From Gallibacterium melopsittaci (GTDB lineage: Bacteria > Pseudomonadota > Gammaproteobacteria > Enterobacterales > Pasteurellaceae): 64,000 bases of DNA. The notes beneath the pieces are model-generated. The model was not told where the DNA came from. It worked only from the letters and a program-made list of their open reading frames with translations, and ran no database searches. The DNA is taken from NCBI RefSeq assembly GCF_042433085.1, contig NZ_JBHLWA010000049.1, forward strand, positions 62,001 through 126,000. The letters run 5' to 3'. Position numbers and translations under genes: made by a program. Of the stretch, positions 19,537 to 29,439 are shown piece by piece (within the stretch, counting starts at the first letter, position 1; each line of letters begins with the position of its first letter).

Positions 19537-20856
19537 TTAAGCATCCGCTGGCTCTTCTTCCGCTTGTTGTTTTGCAAGCAATTTTTCTAACATTGGTTCA
19601 GTAACTAACACAATATTACCTTGGCTACTAATTCTGAAACGTTGACGATCAAGCTCTAAATCAACCCCAATTTGCATTCCATCTGGAATATGACAATTAC
19701 GATCAATAATACAACGGCGTAAGACACAATTTTTACCTATCTTAACTTGAGGCAGAATAACGGCATATTCAATTTTTGATCCCTCTTCAACACGGACATG
19801 ATCAAATAAAACTGAATTACTAATTTCTGCATCAATAATAACGCCACTACCACCAATCAATGAATTATCAATGGTTTGTTTATGTGGATGCTTATAGAAG
19901 AATTTTGTTGGTAATGTTTGTTTTGGCACAGTGCGAATTGGCCAGTTTTTATCAAACATATTGAGTTGCGGTTTTTCACTCACAAGGTCAATATTAGCTG
20001 ACCAGTAACTTTCTAGTGTTCCCACATCACGCCAGTAAATTAAACCTTGTGTATTTCTACCTTTGCTTGAACGTTCAAATGGATGAGCATAGAGTAAACC
20101 CTCTTCCACCATTGCAGGAATAATATCTTTACCAAAATCGTGAGAAGTATTTTCGTAACTTGCTTCTCTTTCTAGAATTTCATAGAGATAATCTGCATCG
20201 AATACATAAATCCCCATTGAAGCTAAAGATGAATTTGGTTTATCTGGCATTGCAGGTGGATCATTTGGTTTTTCAATAAAGGCTTTTACTTGCAGTTTTT
20301 CATCCACTGCCATAACACCGAACGCTTTAGCATCCTCTCTTGGCACTTCAATACAGCCAACGGTCGCTTTACCACCAAACTCAATATGATCCTCGATCAT
20401 ACGCATATAATCCATTTTATAAATGTGATCCCCTGCAAGGATTAATACATATTTTGGACGATAATGCTCTTTCATAATTGGTACGTTTTGCCATACTGCA
20501 TCCGCTGTTCCACGGTACCAAGTAGAATCATTTAATTGTTGACGCGCAGGAAGCATATCCACAAAATGCCCACGTTCACGAGGTAAGAACGACCAACCAT
20601 GTTGTAAATGACGCAATAATGAGTGTGCTTCATATTGCGTAATTACCCCAATCTTCAATAAACCAGAGTTTAAGCAGTTTGATAAAGCAAAGTCGATAAT
20701 ACGATGTGCACCACCAAAATACACCGCTGGTTTTGCACGACGATCGGTCATTTCATGTAAACGAGAACCTCTACCACCAGCTAAAATTAATACCAATGTA
20801 TCATTGGCGATACTTTCTCGCGTTGGAATAGATTTATTTGTGGTTGCTGCGCTCAT
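19537..20856 (-). CDS. glgC: Glucose-1-phosphate adenylyltransferase
   Basis: The 439-residue nucleotidyltransferase has the N-terminal LVLILAGGRGSRLHEMTDRRAKP signature in two halves (LAGGRGSRL, then TDRRAKPAVYFGG). IEKPNDPPAMPD follows, and the C-terminal part is a left-handed beta-helix (SVLFDHVRVEEGSKIEYAVI). It makes ADP-glucose, the committed step of glycogen synthesis. CAGGAGAA lies 6 bases before the ATG. It sits 24 bases after glgX and 104 bases before glgA in the same orientation. Confidence 0.97.
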   Translation of the reverse strand: MSAATTNKSIPTRESIANDTLVLILAGGRGSRLHEMTDRRAKPAVYFGGAHRIIDFALSNCLNSGLLKIGVITQYEAHSLLRHLQHGWSFLPRERGHFVDMLPARQQLNDSTWYRGTADAVWQNVPIMKEHYRPKYVLILAGDHIYKMDYMRMIEDHIEFGGKATVGCIEVPREDAKAFGVMAVDEKLQVKAFIEKPNDPPAMPDKPNSSLASMGIYVFDADYLYEILEREASYENTSHDFGKDIIPAMVEEGLLYAHPFERSSKGRNTQGLIYWRDVGTLESYWSANIDLVSEKPQLNMFDKNWPIRTVPKQTLPTKFFYKHPHKQTIDNSLIGGSGVIIDAEISNSVLFDHVRVEEGSKIEYAVILPQVKIGKNCVLRRCIIDRNCHIPDGMQIGVDLELDRQRFRISSQGNIVLVTEPMLEKLLAKQQAEEEPADA

Positions 20857-20880
20857 AATATTCTCCTGTAATGTTCAATG

Positions 20881-22860
20881 TTAAGACAGTGACTGCGTTA
20901 AGATTACGATTCCGAGTTGTGCAACAATCGCTCGTGATTGTTGTAGCTCAAGCCCTTCGCCAAATCGTTTTTGCCAATTTCCTTCAGGTAAATGGAAAAG
21001 TTGACTCGTACGATTAGCATTAAAAAGTAATAGATACTTTCCTTGTAATAACAACATTAAGCTACGTCCTTGATGCCAATCTTGCGTCTGCATTGGTTGG
21101 CCATCTGCACGAAACCATTGTGCATTGTCTGTATGCCACCAATCATCATAAATTCCTGCTGACGCCATTTCTTTTCGTAAGGTAATAAGCTCTGCTACAT
21201 ACTGTTGTAACGAATGATCAGCTGCTTGCCAGTTCAACCAGGTCAACTCATTATCTTGGCAATAGCAATTATTATTGCCTTGTTGGCTGTGTCCGATTTC
21301 ATCTCCAGCCAATATCATTGGTGTTCCTAACGCCAATAATTGTGTTGCAAATAACGCTTTTTTACTTAACAAGCGTTGTTGCAGAATCTCAGGATTATTA
21401 CTTGTTCCTTCCTCACCGTGATTAAACGACAAGTTGTGGTTATCACCATCTCGGTTGTCTTCACCATTATTATGATTATGTTTCTGGTTATAACTCACTA
21501 AATCCTGCAAATTAAATCCATCATGTGCGGTTATAAAATTAATAGAACTACGTACTGTACGTCCTTTATATTGAAAGAGATCAGCACTTCCCGCAAAACG
21601 TAACGCTAACGCACTTAATTCTTGGCTATCATTCAACCAAAAACGACGCATATCATTACGAAAACGGTCATTCCACTCACTAAAAAAATGTGGAAAACCA
21701 CTTAATTGATAACCACCTATTCCTACATCCCAAGGCTCTGCAATCATTTTGCACTGCGCTAACAGTGGATCCTGTGCCATTGCTGAAAATAGTGCTGCAT
21801 TTTGTTTAAACTCAGGCGTTCTACCTAACAATGACGCTAAATCAAAACGAAAACCATCAATATGAAATTCTGTCACCCAATAACGCAAACAATCCATTAC
21901 CCATTGTAAAACGCGAGGTTCAGAAAGATTTAAACTATTACCGCATCCTGTCCAATTACAGTAATGATGATGTTGGTCATGCCAATAATAAAGGCGATTA
22001 TCAATCCCACGTTGGCACAATGTTGGACCTGCAATATCATTTTCTGCCGTATGGTTAAACACAACATCTAAAATCACTTCTATTCCTGCTTGATGTAAGG
22101 TTTTGATTAAAGATTTTAATTCCAATAATACCTCTTTTGAGGTAGAAAATCTTTGATCTGGCGCGAAATGTGCTAAAACATTGTAGCCCCAATAATTCTT
22201 TTTCCCCATTCTCTGCAAACGAGGTTCATCTAAATGCAACGTTATTGGCAATAACTCTACTGCAGTTATCCCTAATTTTTGTAAATATGCCACATTTACA
22301 GGATCAGCTAATCCAGCAAATGTTCCTCGTAAAGTAGCAGGAATGCGATCGTTTAATTGAGAAAATCCTTTAATATGTAATTCATAAATAATAGTTTGTG
22401 ACCAAGGAGTTCTTAGTGGTTTGTCATTTTCCCAATCAAATGCCGTATCTACCACCACACTTTTTGCTGCTAACGCTGCATTATCTTGTTGGTTATCCCA
22501 TAAAAAAGGCACTAACTGTTGTTCGGTTTTAAATTCAGGAACATTTACTACTAATCGACTGTAAGGATCTAATAGCAATTTTGTAACGTTGTAACAATTA
22601 CCTTGCTCATGCCCACCATCTACACGAAATCCATACTGTTGTCCAAGCGGAATATTGGTTACAAATAGACTAAAACAGTCATGATGACGATACATTGGAT
22701 AACGAGTTTCCTGTTGTTGTTCGTCAAATAAACATAACCACACCTGTGTAGCATGCGGAGCGACAATAACAAAATTCACCCCTTTGTACCCTTGATACTC
22801 CGTCATGCTATATCCAAGCGGATATTGATAACCAATAAATGTCTCTCGTGTTGGTGTCAT
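20881..22860 (-). CDS. glgX: Glycogen debranching enzyme GlgX
   Basis: The 659-residue GH13 enzyme has an N-terminal carbohydrate-binding-like domain and an (alpha/beta)8 domain. Catalytic residues are visible in order: Asp in FHIDGFRFDLASLLG, Glu in MIAEPWDVG and Asp in NFITAHDGFNLQDLVSY. It hydrolyses alpha-1,6 branches of phosphorylase-limit dextrins. It starts 12 bases after the malQ-glgB fusion gene. GGGATTTTAT precedes the ATG, so it is most likely co-transcribed. Confidence 0.95.
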   Translation of the reverse strand: MTPTRETFIGYQYPLGYSMTEYQGYKGVNFVIVAPHATQVWLCLFDEQQQETRYPMYRHHDCFSLFVTNIPLGQQYGFRVDGGHEQGNCYNVTKLLLDPYSRLVVNVPEFKTEQQLVPFLWDNQQDNAALAAKSVVVDTAFDWENDKPLRTPWSQTIIYELHIKGFSQLNDRIPATLRGTFAGLADPVNVAYLQKLGITAVELLPITLHLDEPRLQRMGKKNYWGYNVLAHFAPDQRFSTSKEVLLELKSLIKTLHQAGIEVILDVVFNHTAENDIAGPTLCQRGIDNRLYYWHDQHHHYCNWTGCGNSLNLSEPRVLQWVMDCLRYWVTEFHIDGFRFDLASLLGRTPEFKQNAALFSAMAQDPLLAQCKMIAEPWDVGIGGYQLSGFPHFFSEWNDRFRNDMRRFWLNDSQELSALALRFAGSADLFQYKGRTVRSSINFITAHDGFNLQDLVSYNQKHNHNNGEDNRDGDNHNLSFNHGEEGTSNNPEILQQRLLSKKALFATQLLALGTPMILAGDEIGHSQQGNNNCYCQDNELTWLNWQAADHSLQQYVAELITLRKEMASAGIYDDWWHTDNAQWFRADGQPMQTQDWHQGRSLMLLLQGKYLLLFNANRTSQLFHLPEGNWQKRFGEGLELQQSRAIVAQLGIVILTQSLS

Positions 22861-22872
22861 ATAAAATCCCTA

Positions 22873-25800
22873 TTATTTTTTGACAGCCTTTCTCGTTGTT
22901 GTCCGTTTTTTGGTAGTAGCCGTTTTTACTTTTGGCGATTTATTCGCTGTTTTTGTACCTGTTGTTACCGTTTTTCTTGCCGCTTTTTTAATTGCTTTTT
23001 GTTCTACTTCTACCACAACGTCTGCTTCACTCCTGGCAGTATCCTCTTCATCAACTATTTCATTTTCTAATACAAAATAGACTGCACCGAGCGGAGGCAC
23101 TTCAACACTTAATGAATACTTCTTGCCATGGCTAGCAATTTTTTCACTCCAAAGTCCCCCTGAGTTATGTACACCACTTCCCATATAACTTGGATCATCA
23201 GAGTTTAAAATTTCACGATAAAAACCACCTTTATTCACACCAAAACGATAGTTATGTCGTACTTCAGGCGTAAAATTACAAACGACAACTAAAGTTTCAC
23301 CACTTTTCGCATAACGAGCAAACACCAAAACAGATTGATCCGCATCATCCACGACTAGCCATTCAAAACCATTTGGGTGCTGATCTTGTTGCCATAATGC
23401 TGGATAACGTTGATAAGTATGATTTAAATCTCGCACCCAACGTTGTACGCCATTATGCCAACCGCCATGTTCTTCATTGAGTAAGAACCAATCTAAACTT
23501 TCTTGATAATTCCACTCTCTACCTTGAGCAAATTCATTACCCATAAACAATAATTTCTTACCTGGGAACCCCCACATATAGCCATAGTAAGCCCGTAAAT
23601 TCGCAAATTTTTGCCAACAATCGCCTGGCATTTTCGTGAGCAATGAACCTTTACCATGTACGACTTCATCATGCGACAACGGTAATACAAAATTTTCGCT
23701 ATATTGATACATCATGCCGAATGTGAGTAAGTTATGGTGATATTTACGATAAATTGGATCGAGTTTCATATAGCGTAATGTGTCATTCATCCAACCCATA
23801 TTCCATTTAAATTGGAAGCCCAAACCACCATTTTCCGTCGCATGGCTTACACCAGCAAATGAAGTACTCTCTTCCGCTACTGACAACACACCTCGCTGTT
23901 CATTCTGCAATAACGCATTGGTACGTTGGAGGAAATTAATCGCCTCTAAATTTTCTCGTCCACCATATTGGTTTGGAATCCACTCTCCATCAGAACGGCT
24001 ATAATCACGATAAATCATTGAAGCCACTGCATCGACTCGTAAACCATCAAAGCCATAACGCTCAATCCAATACAACGCATTTCCTGTTAAATAATTACGA
24101 ACTTCATTACGCCCAAAGTTATAAATTAAGGTATTCCAATCTTGATGATAGCCTTCTCGAGGATCGGCATGCTCATAGAGTGCTGTACCATCAAATTTGC
24201 TTAAACCATATTCATCTGTTGGGAAATGCCCTACAACCCAATCTAACAACACATAAATCCCTGCTTGATGTGCTTTTTCAAGGAAATAACACAATCCTTG
24301 GGCATCACCAAAACGGCGTGTTGGCGCATATAGACCTAATGGTTGATAACCCCAAGAACCATCAAATGGAAATTCCGATAATGGCAACAATTCAATATGA
24401 GTGAAGCCCATTTCCTTCACATAAGGAATTAATTCATCAGCGACTTCTTGATAATTTAACCAATAATTATTCGCCAAATTTCGTCGCCAAGAACCTAAAT
24501 GCACTTCATAGATACTAATTGGGGCATCAACGGCATTCGCTTTTGCTCTTTCTGCATTATACGGTTGTTTTGGTGGCAGTTTTGTGACAACTGATGCGGT
24601 TTCTGGACGAAGTTGTGTACCAAACGCATAAGGATCCGATTTCAAACGGATAGCCCCGTTGGCATCCAATATTTCGAATTTATATAAGCAACCTTCACCA
24701 ATTTCAGGAATAAAGATTTCCCAAATGCCACTTTCCCGATGGAAACGCATCACATGACGGCGACCATCCCATTGGTTAAAATCACCTACCACAGAAACAC
24801 GCCGTGCATTCGGTGCCCACACACTAAAATTCACGCCTGATACATAACTATTTTCTGTTAAGTGTGCCCCCATTGCTTCATATGGACGTTGATGTGTTCC
24901 CTCTTTCAATAACCAATTATCTAATTCAAATAAACAAGATGGGAAACGATAAGGATCTTCTTGATAAATTGGCTCTGCACCATTGCCATAATCAATCTTA
25001 AATAAATAATGGAGATCAGCGGTAGCTCGTGGCAATAACGCAATAAAGAAACCTCGTTCATCCACCATTTGCATATCAGATAAACAGTGATTTTTTTGTC
25101 GATTATAAACGGCAACACTTTTTGCATTTGGTATTAACGCACGAATAATTAAACCTTGTGCAGAGGTATGTGCACCTAAGAATGAGAATGGATCGCCGTG
25201 TACGGCATTAAATAACTGATCGATTTGGTTATAATCGACGGTAATCATATTATCCCCTAATAGCATAAGTTTAAGATTATCTTGATAGCACTCTGCTACT
25301 GCATTAATAGCGAGTTGTTGACGTGCAGAAATAATTTGTCGATAGAAATGATGTAATTTTTGACAAACTTGGTTATCAAGTAACGATACTGGTAAACGAT
25401 AACGCCAATTTGGATACGCTCTAGAAATACCTGGAATATTAAAAGAAGATTCAATTCCAAGCAGATTTTCTGGTTGAATCGCAAATAATTGGCTACGGCT
25501 CGCTGCCCCTAGTTGATGAATTGCAAGGTTTAATTCATCGGTAAGTTGCAAGTCTTGTGGTAATGTTGCTAATAATTTGGCTTGTTTTAAGGTTTGTACA
25601 AAACGCACTTTATCTTCTGTGCGCTGTTGTAATGCTCGTTGATATTGTGCCTCTTGTAGCACATTTAACTGATACATCGTATGTAAATCGGTTCCTTGCC
25701 AGAATCCATGTAATGGCGCAACATCATGTGTACTCACCACCGCAATCGCATTCGGTTTGTAATGCTCTGGCAACAGATAACCATCATAGGTTTTACTAAA

Positions 25801-27408
25801 ATACATCACCGCATAAGAATAAATGCCATAACGATCTAACCATTGTCTAACTTCTGGTGGCACAATCCCAAGATCTTCGCCCACAATTAAACATTGCTGC
25901 CGTTGGCTTTCAATCGCGAGGATTGAAATAAGCTCCTCGATTGGATAATGTACATAAGCCCCTTGCGCTGCATTCGAGCCTTGTGTAATCCACCATAAAC
26001 GATATAACGCCATTACATGATCAATGCGTAAAATCCCATAATGCTGCATATTGGCACGCCATAAATTAATCAATGTGGCATAGCCTTCTGCACGCAATAC
26101 TGTCGGATGTAATGGCGGTAATTGCCAATTTTGTCCTGCTGGTCCTAATTCATCTGGTGGTGCGCCGACCGAAGCCTGCAAACAGAAAGCTGTACGGTTT
26201 GCCCAAGTATCTGAACCACCTCGTGCAACACCAACTGCAAGATCACCATATAAGCCAAGTTTGACCCCAGATTGTGCAAATGTCTGTTTTACTGCCTCAA
26301 GCTGATCTTGCATTAACCATTGCAACCACATATAAAATTCGATCTGCTTACTATGTTGTTCGGCAAATTGCTGCACCACTTCACTATCAGGATCTTGATA
26401 TGCTTTCTCCCAAGCTAACCAACCTGCCAAATTCTCTTCATCTTCTTGTTCTTGTGTAAATGTGCGATCGAGAACTTCAAATAAACCATGTAAATAAAGG
26501 GCTTTCCCTTGTTCTGCAACAAATTGCGCAAAAGCCTGACGGCGATAAGCTAAACTCCCTTCTCGTTTAAAAGCCTGATAAGCGACTCGTAAAGCTGCCA
26601 ATTTAGTCTGCCAAACCAATGAGTAATCGACCCAAGCTGTTTCACGTAATGCTAATAAAACTTTCTCAGTTTCTGCACTATGGCGCCATTCTACTGCTAC
26701 AGATGAAGCCATTTCTGGTAACGAGTCAATGGCTAAATAAATTGGATTTAACCAACGGCGAGAAGAAGGACTATATGGGCTTGCCCATTCAGGATGGGCT
26801 GGGAAAAGCGCATGTAAAGGATTAATCCCAATAAAATCAATCCCATCTCGTGCAAATTCTTGTGCTAATTTTTGTAAATCACCGAGATCGCCAATTCCCC
26901 AGTTCTCATCAGATCGTAAACTATATAACTGCACATTTAATCCACTCACCTTTTGTTGATTATTCAATAAGGGTGATTGATAGGTTTTGTTCGGTGCAAC
27001 CAGTAAGCGATAACGAGCGTAATTGGTGACCAAACAATAGTACCCCATTGGTAAAGGCATCAATTCAAGGTATTGCTGTGGTTCAAGTCGCCAACTGTTG
27101 TCAATATTTTGTTGTTGTTCATTATAGAGTTGTTGCGGGTATTCATCGTTGGCAAATTGTAATTTTTCCCAATCTAGGCGAGCAACTGATTCGGCATTGA
27201 TAACAAAAATATTTTTAAAGTGATCAGAAGAAATAGAAGTGTGAGGTTTAAGCCATTCAATTAATGTTGTTAATACTGCATTATCCACCTCAATCTTTTC
27301 CCCTTCTAAGCTGTAATAATCAGGGGCAATTCCTAAGGTTTTAGCATCTTGCTCTAATTGAGATCGTTCAGACAACTGTCCGTGAGAGGAGTTAACTATC
27401 GAATCCAT
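22873..27408 (-). CDS. Fused 4-alpha-glucanotransferase / 1,4-alpha-glucan branching enzyme (MalQ-GlgB)
   Basis: One open frame of 1511 codons holds two complete enzymes. Residues ~1-715 are MalQ (GH77): Asp in LRIDHVMALYRLWW (~464), Glu in IVGEDLGIVPPEVR (~510) and Asp in STHDVAPLHGFW (~559). Residues ~721-1450 are GlgB: two N-terminal beta domains (GDPFSFLGAH; VSVVGDFNQWDGR), then Asp in GLRVDAVASMIYRD (~1125), Glu in LSVAEESTS (~1176) and Asp in LSHDEVVHGKGS (~1245). The last ~60 residues are a Lys/Thr/Ala-rich tail. In most Pasteurellaceae malQ and glgB are adjacent separate genes. The start at 27408 has TGGAGA upstream. ATG 25248 at the GlgB border has AGGGGA 4 bases before it and may allow separate GlgB synthesis. 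Confidence 0.93.
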   Translation of the reverse strand: MDSIVNSSHGQLSERSQLEQDAKTLGIAPDYYSLEGEKIEVDNAVLTTLIEWLKPHTSISSDHFKNIFVINAESVARLDWEKLQFANDEYPQQLYNEQQQNIDNSWRLEPQQYLELMPLPMGYYCLVTNYARYRLLVAPNKTYQSPLLNNQQKVSGLNVQLYSLRSDENWGIGDLGDLQKLAQEFARDGIDFIGINPLHALFPAHPEWASPYSPSSRRWLNPIYLAIDSLPEMASSVAVEWRHSAETEKVLLALRETAWVDYSLVWQTKLAALRVAYQAFKREGSLAYRRQAFAQFVAEQGKALYLHGLFEVLDRTFTQEQEDEENLAGWLAWEKAYQDPDSEVVQQFAEQHSKQIEFYMWLQWLMQDQLEAVKQTFAQSGVKLGLYGDLAVGVARGGSDTWANRTAFCLQASVGAPPDELGPAGQNWQLPPLHPTVLRAEGYATLINLWRANMQHYGILRIDHVMALYRLWWITQGSNAAQGAYVHYPIEELISILAIESQRQQCLIVGEDLGIVPPEVRQWLDRYGIYSYAVMYFSKTYDGYLLPEHYKPNAIAVVSTHDVAPLHGFWQGTDLHTMYQLNVLQEAQYQRALQQRTEDKVRFVQTLKQAKLLATLPQDLQLTDELNLAIHQLGAASRSQLFAIQPENLLGIESSFNIPGISRAYPNWRYRLPVSLLDNQVCQKLHHFYRQIISARQQLAINAVAECYQDNLKLMLLGDNMITVDYNQIDQLFNAVHGDPFSFLGAHTSAQGLIIRALIPNAKSVAVYNRQKNHCLSDMQMVDERGFFIALLPRATADLHYLFKIDYGNGAEPIYQEDPYRFPSCLFELDNWLLKEGTHQRPYEAMGAHLTENSYVSGVNFSVWAPNARRVSVVGDFNQWDGRRHVMRFHRESGIWEIFIPEIGEGCLYKFEILDANGAIRLKSDPYAFGTQLRPETASVVTKLPPKQPYNAERAKANAVDAPISIYEVHLGSWRRNLANNYWLNYQEVADELIPYVKEMGFTHIELLPLSEFPFDGSWGYQPLGLYAPTRRFGDAQGLCYFLEKAHQAGIYVLLDWVVGHFPTDEYGLSKFDGTALYEHADPREGYHQDWNTLIYNFGRNEVRNYLTGNALYWIERYGFDGLRVDAVASMIYRDYSRSDGEWIPNQYGGRENLEAINFLQRTNALLQNEQRGVLSVAEESTSFAGVSHATENGGLGFQFKWNMGWMNDTLRYMKLDPIYRKYHHNLLTFGMMYQYSENFVLPLSHDEVVHGKGSLLTKMPGDCWQKFANLRAYYGYMWGFPGKKLLFMGNEFAQGREWNYQESLDWFLLNEEHGGWHNGVQRWVRDLNHTYQRYPALWQQDQHPNGFEWLVVDDADQSVLVFARYAKSGETLVVVCNFTPEVRHNYRFGVNKGGFYREILNSDDPSYMGSGVHNSGGLWSEKIASHGKKYSLSVEVPPLGAVYFVLENEIVDEEDTARSEADVVVEVEQKAIKKAARKTVTTGTKTANKSPKVKTATTKKRTTTRKAVKK

Positions 27409-27516
27409 GAGATTCTCCAAAATAAGTACAACCATATCGCTAAACAACGGGAAGGAAATCGTTTGCGCTTTTTTCAATTCCTCACCCTGCGAATAGTTTA
27501 TTTATACTCTTTTTTT

Positions 27517-27562
27517 AGTATAAAACCTATCATCAGATAACAAAGATATGATCTCGCCCACA
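27517..27562 (-). promoter_or_regulatory. Possible promoter and CRP-like site of the glycogen cluster
   Basis: On the minus strand TGTGGGCGAGATCATA (27547-27562) matches TGTGAN6TCACA at 8 of 10 fixed positions. It is followed by TTGTTA (27538-27543) and TATACT (27517-27522) with 15-base spacing. The site would be centred near -44. This is a pattern match only. Confidence 0.35.
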
Positions 27563-27629
27563 ATATTTTTTATTTTTTGTTGTTTTTTCTTTCACACGAT
27601 AAATTTTTAGAAAAATTTAGCTTGAGAAC

Positions 27630-28199
27630 TTACTTACTTTTTACAAATAATCGTAAGAGATCAGTAGTATCCAATACGGTAGCAAACTCACCTTGTAAAC
27701 TGGCTAACGCCGTATCATGTATTAATTGTGCAGAAAATCTCTCTCCATTTATACCTTTTCGATCAAACGTTGCTGTTGCATCAGCAGCTAAAAACACCTC
27801 ATAACCATAATTTCCCGCCATTCTCGTTGTAGTTGAAATACAATGATCGGTCGTTAACCCTGCTATCACAACTTGTTTAATCTGTTGTTCATCTAATAAC
27901 TGTTTTAAATCAGTTCCAATAAAAGCACTATTAACATTTTTTTGAATGACAACTTCATCTGGTTGAGGTGCAACTAAAGGTTTAAATTGACATCCACTAT
28001 GTGTAGCAAACAAGCAAGAGTGCGGATTTTGGGAACAGTGTTGAATATGAAAAATTGGATAACCTTGCTTACGCCAATGCTGTAACAGTAATGCCGCATT
28101 TTCTTCTGCATTTGGATTATTTCTTTCCTCACCCCAATAATTAGGAATATCAAATCCTTGTTGAATATCAATTAAGATTAATGCTGGTAAATTTTGCAT
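27630..28199 (-). CDS. Isochorismatase-fold cysteine hydrolase
   Basis: The 189-residue protein shows the family triad: Asp in ALILIDIQQGF (~11), Lys in VIQKNVNSAF (~85) and Cys in GLTTDHCISTTTRMAGN (~119). The cis-peptide region before the Cys is also typical. The fold is shared by nicotinamidases and isochorismatases. The usual nicotinamidase metal-site signature is not evident, so the substrate is left open. It is divergent in function from the neighbouring glycogen genes and lies 220 bases upstream of malQ-glgB in the same orientation. Confidence 0.85.
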   Translation of the reverse strand: MQNLPALILIDIQQGFDIPNYWGEERNNPNAEENAALLLQHWRKQGYPIFHIQHCSQNPHSCLFATHSGCQFKPLVAPQPDEVVIQKNVNSAFIGTDLKQLLDEQQIKQVVIAGLTTDHCISTTTRMAGNYGYEVFLAADATATFDRKGINGERFSAQLIHDTALASLQGEFATVLDTTDLLRLFVKSK

Positions 28200-28230
28200 A
28201 GTTTTTCTAAATAAATATAAAAATAGGATT

Positions 28231-28258
28231 AAAAAACTGGCTAGATTTTTCTAGCCAG
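28231..28258 (-). terminator. Terminator after the DUF218 gene
   Basis: CTGGCTAG-ATTTTT-CTAGCCAG is an 8-bp stem. On the minus strand it is followed by six T, immediately after the DUF218 gene stop and before the isochorismatase-fold gene. Confidence 0.85.
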
Positions 28259-28267
28259 CTCATAAAA

Positions 28268-29356
28268 TTAATCTCTTAGTACACCACTATTAAACATTGG
28301 TAATCCAATCGTAATTAAACTATCTCGATAAATTCCAAGTAAATCTTTTGGCGTAATTTTTTGTAATTCTTCAATTGGCTTATCCAAGGCTGCAACAGAT
28401 TCAAAGGTAATACCTTGCGGACCAGATTCACGAGTCGCTAATTCAAATAAAGTTTGCCCACGGCGAACATGGCTACCAGAACTAATTAAAATTGCATGTT
28501 TAATTTTATGATGAGCTAAGGTATAACGAGAATAAAGTGCATTTTCTACGGTAGAACGAGCATAATTATCAGCAAAAATTCTATTTGCATCTATACCTTG
28601 CTCAATCAACCATTTCTTCATCAAATTACCTTCTGTTTGATTATTTTTCGGCACACCACCTGTTACAATAATCAACGCTTCTGGATTTTGTTTTGCTAAT
28701 TCTAAAGTTTTCTGTAAACGCTGGATCAAAATGTCATGCATACTACCATCAGGATTGAGTGCATACCCTAAAGTAATAATCGCATCATGGTTAGTTAATT
28801 TTGTATTAGATTTATCAACAATCGGTGCTTTAGCAATTTTATCGATAGTAGCAAAAGTCTGTTTTAAAATTGCGGCTTTTTCTGGTGCAATTTTTTCTAA
28901 ATGTTGCAAATATTTTTGGCTATTTGCTTCATCATTTTTGTAACGGTACCAACTCGCAAGATACATATTCGTTTTAACATCATCTGGTGCAATTTCTAAC
29001 GCTTGTTGATATAAATCAATCGCTTTATCCACATTGCCATTATAAATATAGGCATTGGCTGCACCTAAAACAAAATCAATACGGTATGGTTCTAATTTAT
29101 GTGCTGTTAATAAAATATCGGCAATACGCTCCATATTGCTTGGTAATTTCGCCGTAAATCCTGCATCAGAAACACGTGCTGGTGATTTCTGAATCTCAAC
29201 AGCTTGTGCCAAAAGATCATCAACTACTTGTCGTTGATTAACTAACTGTTGATATTCAATCTGAGGTTGTAAAACATCTGCTGATTGTGTTGCTGCAGCA
29301 TTCCATGCTGTAAATAGAGATACAGCAACAATGGTTAATTTATAAAAACGTTTCAT
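28268..29356 (-). CDS. Exported TPR + DUF218 (YdcF/SanA/ElyC-like) protein
   Basis: The 362-residue protein has a signal peptide (MKRFYKLTIVAVSLFTAWNA, probable cleavage near residue 22). A helical region with TPR-like repeats follows at about residues 85-150 (AYIYNGNVDKAIDLYQQALEIAP, split into two short motifs). The DUF218 domain starts near residue 193 with AIITLGYALNPDGS and has VTGGVPKN, TEGNLMKKWL and SSGSHVRRG. DUF218 proteins act on envelope sugars or lipid carriers or are of unknown function (E. coli YdcF, SanA, ElyC). GGGGATTTATT precedes the ATG. The exact role is unknown. Confidence 0.82.
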   Translation of the reverse strand: MKRFYKLTIVAVSLFTAWNAAATQSADVLQPQIEYQQLVNQRQVVDDLLAQAVEIQKSPARVSDAGFTAKLPSNMERIADILLTAHKLEPYRIDFVLGAANAYIYNGNVDKAIDLYQQALEIAPDDVKTNMYLASWYRYKNDEANSQKYLQHLEKIAPEKAAILKQTFATIDKIAKAPIVDKSNTKLTNHDAIITLGYALNPDGSMHDILIQRLQKTLELAKQNPEALIIVTGGVPKNNQTEGNLMKKWLIEQGIDANRIFADNYARSTVENALYSRYTLAHHKIKHAILISSGSHVRRGQTLFELATRESGPQGITFESVAALDKPIEELQKITPKDLLGIYRDSLITIGLPMFNSGVLRD

Positions 29357-29439
29357 AATAAATCCCCTTTTTATTGATAAAGAAAAAAGTATAAAAGAAG
29401 CACAATCTAAAAGACGTGATTGCCATCACAAAATAGTAG

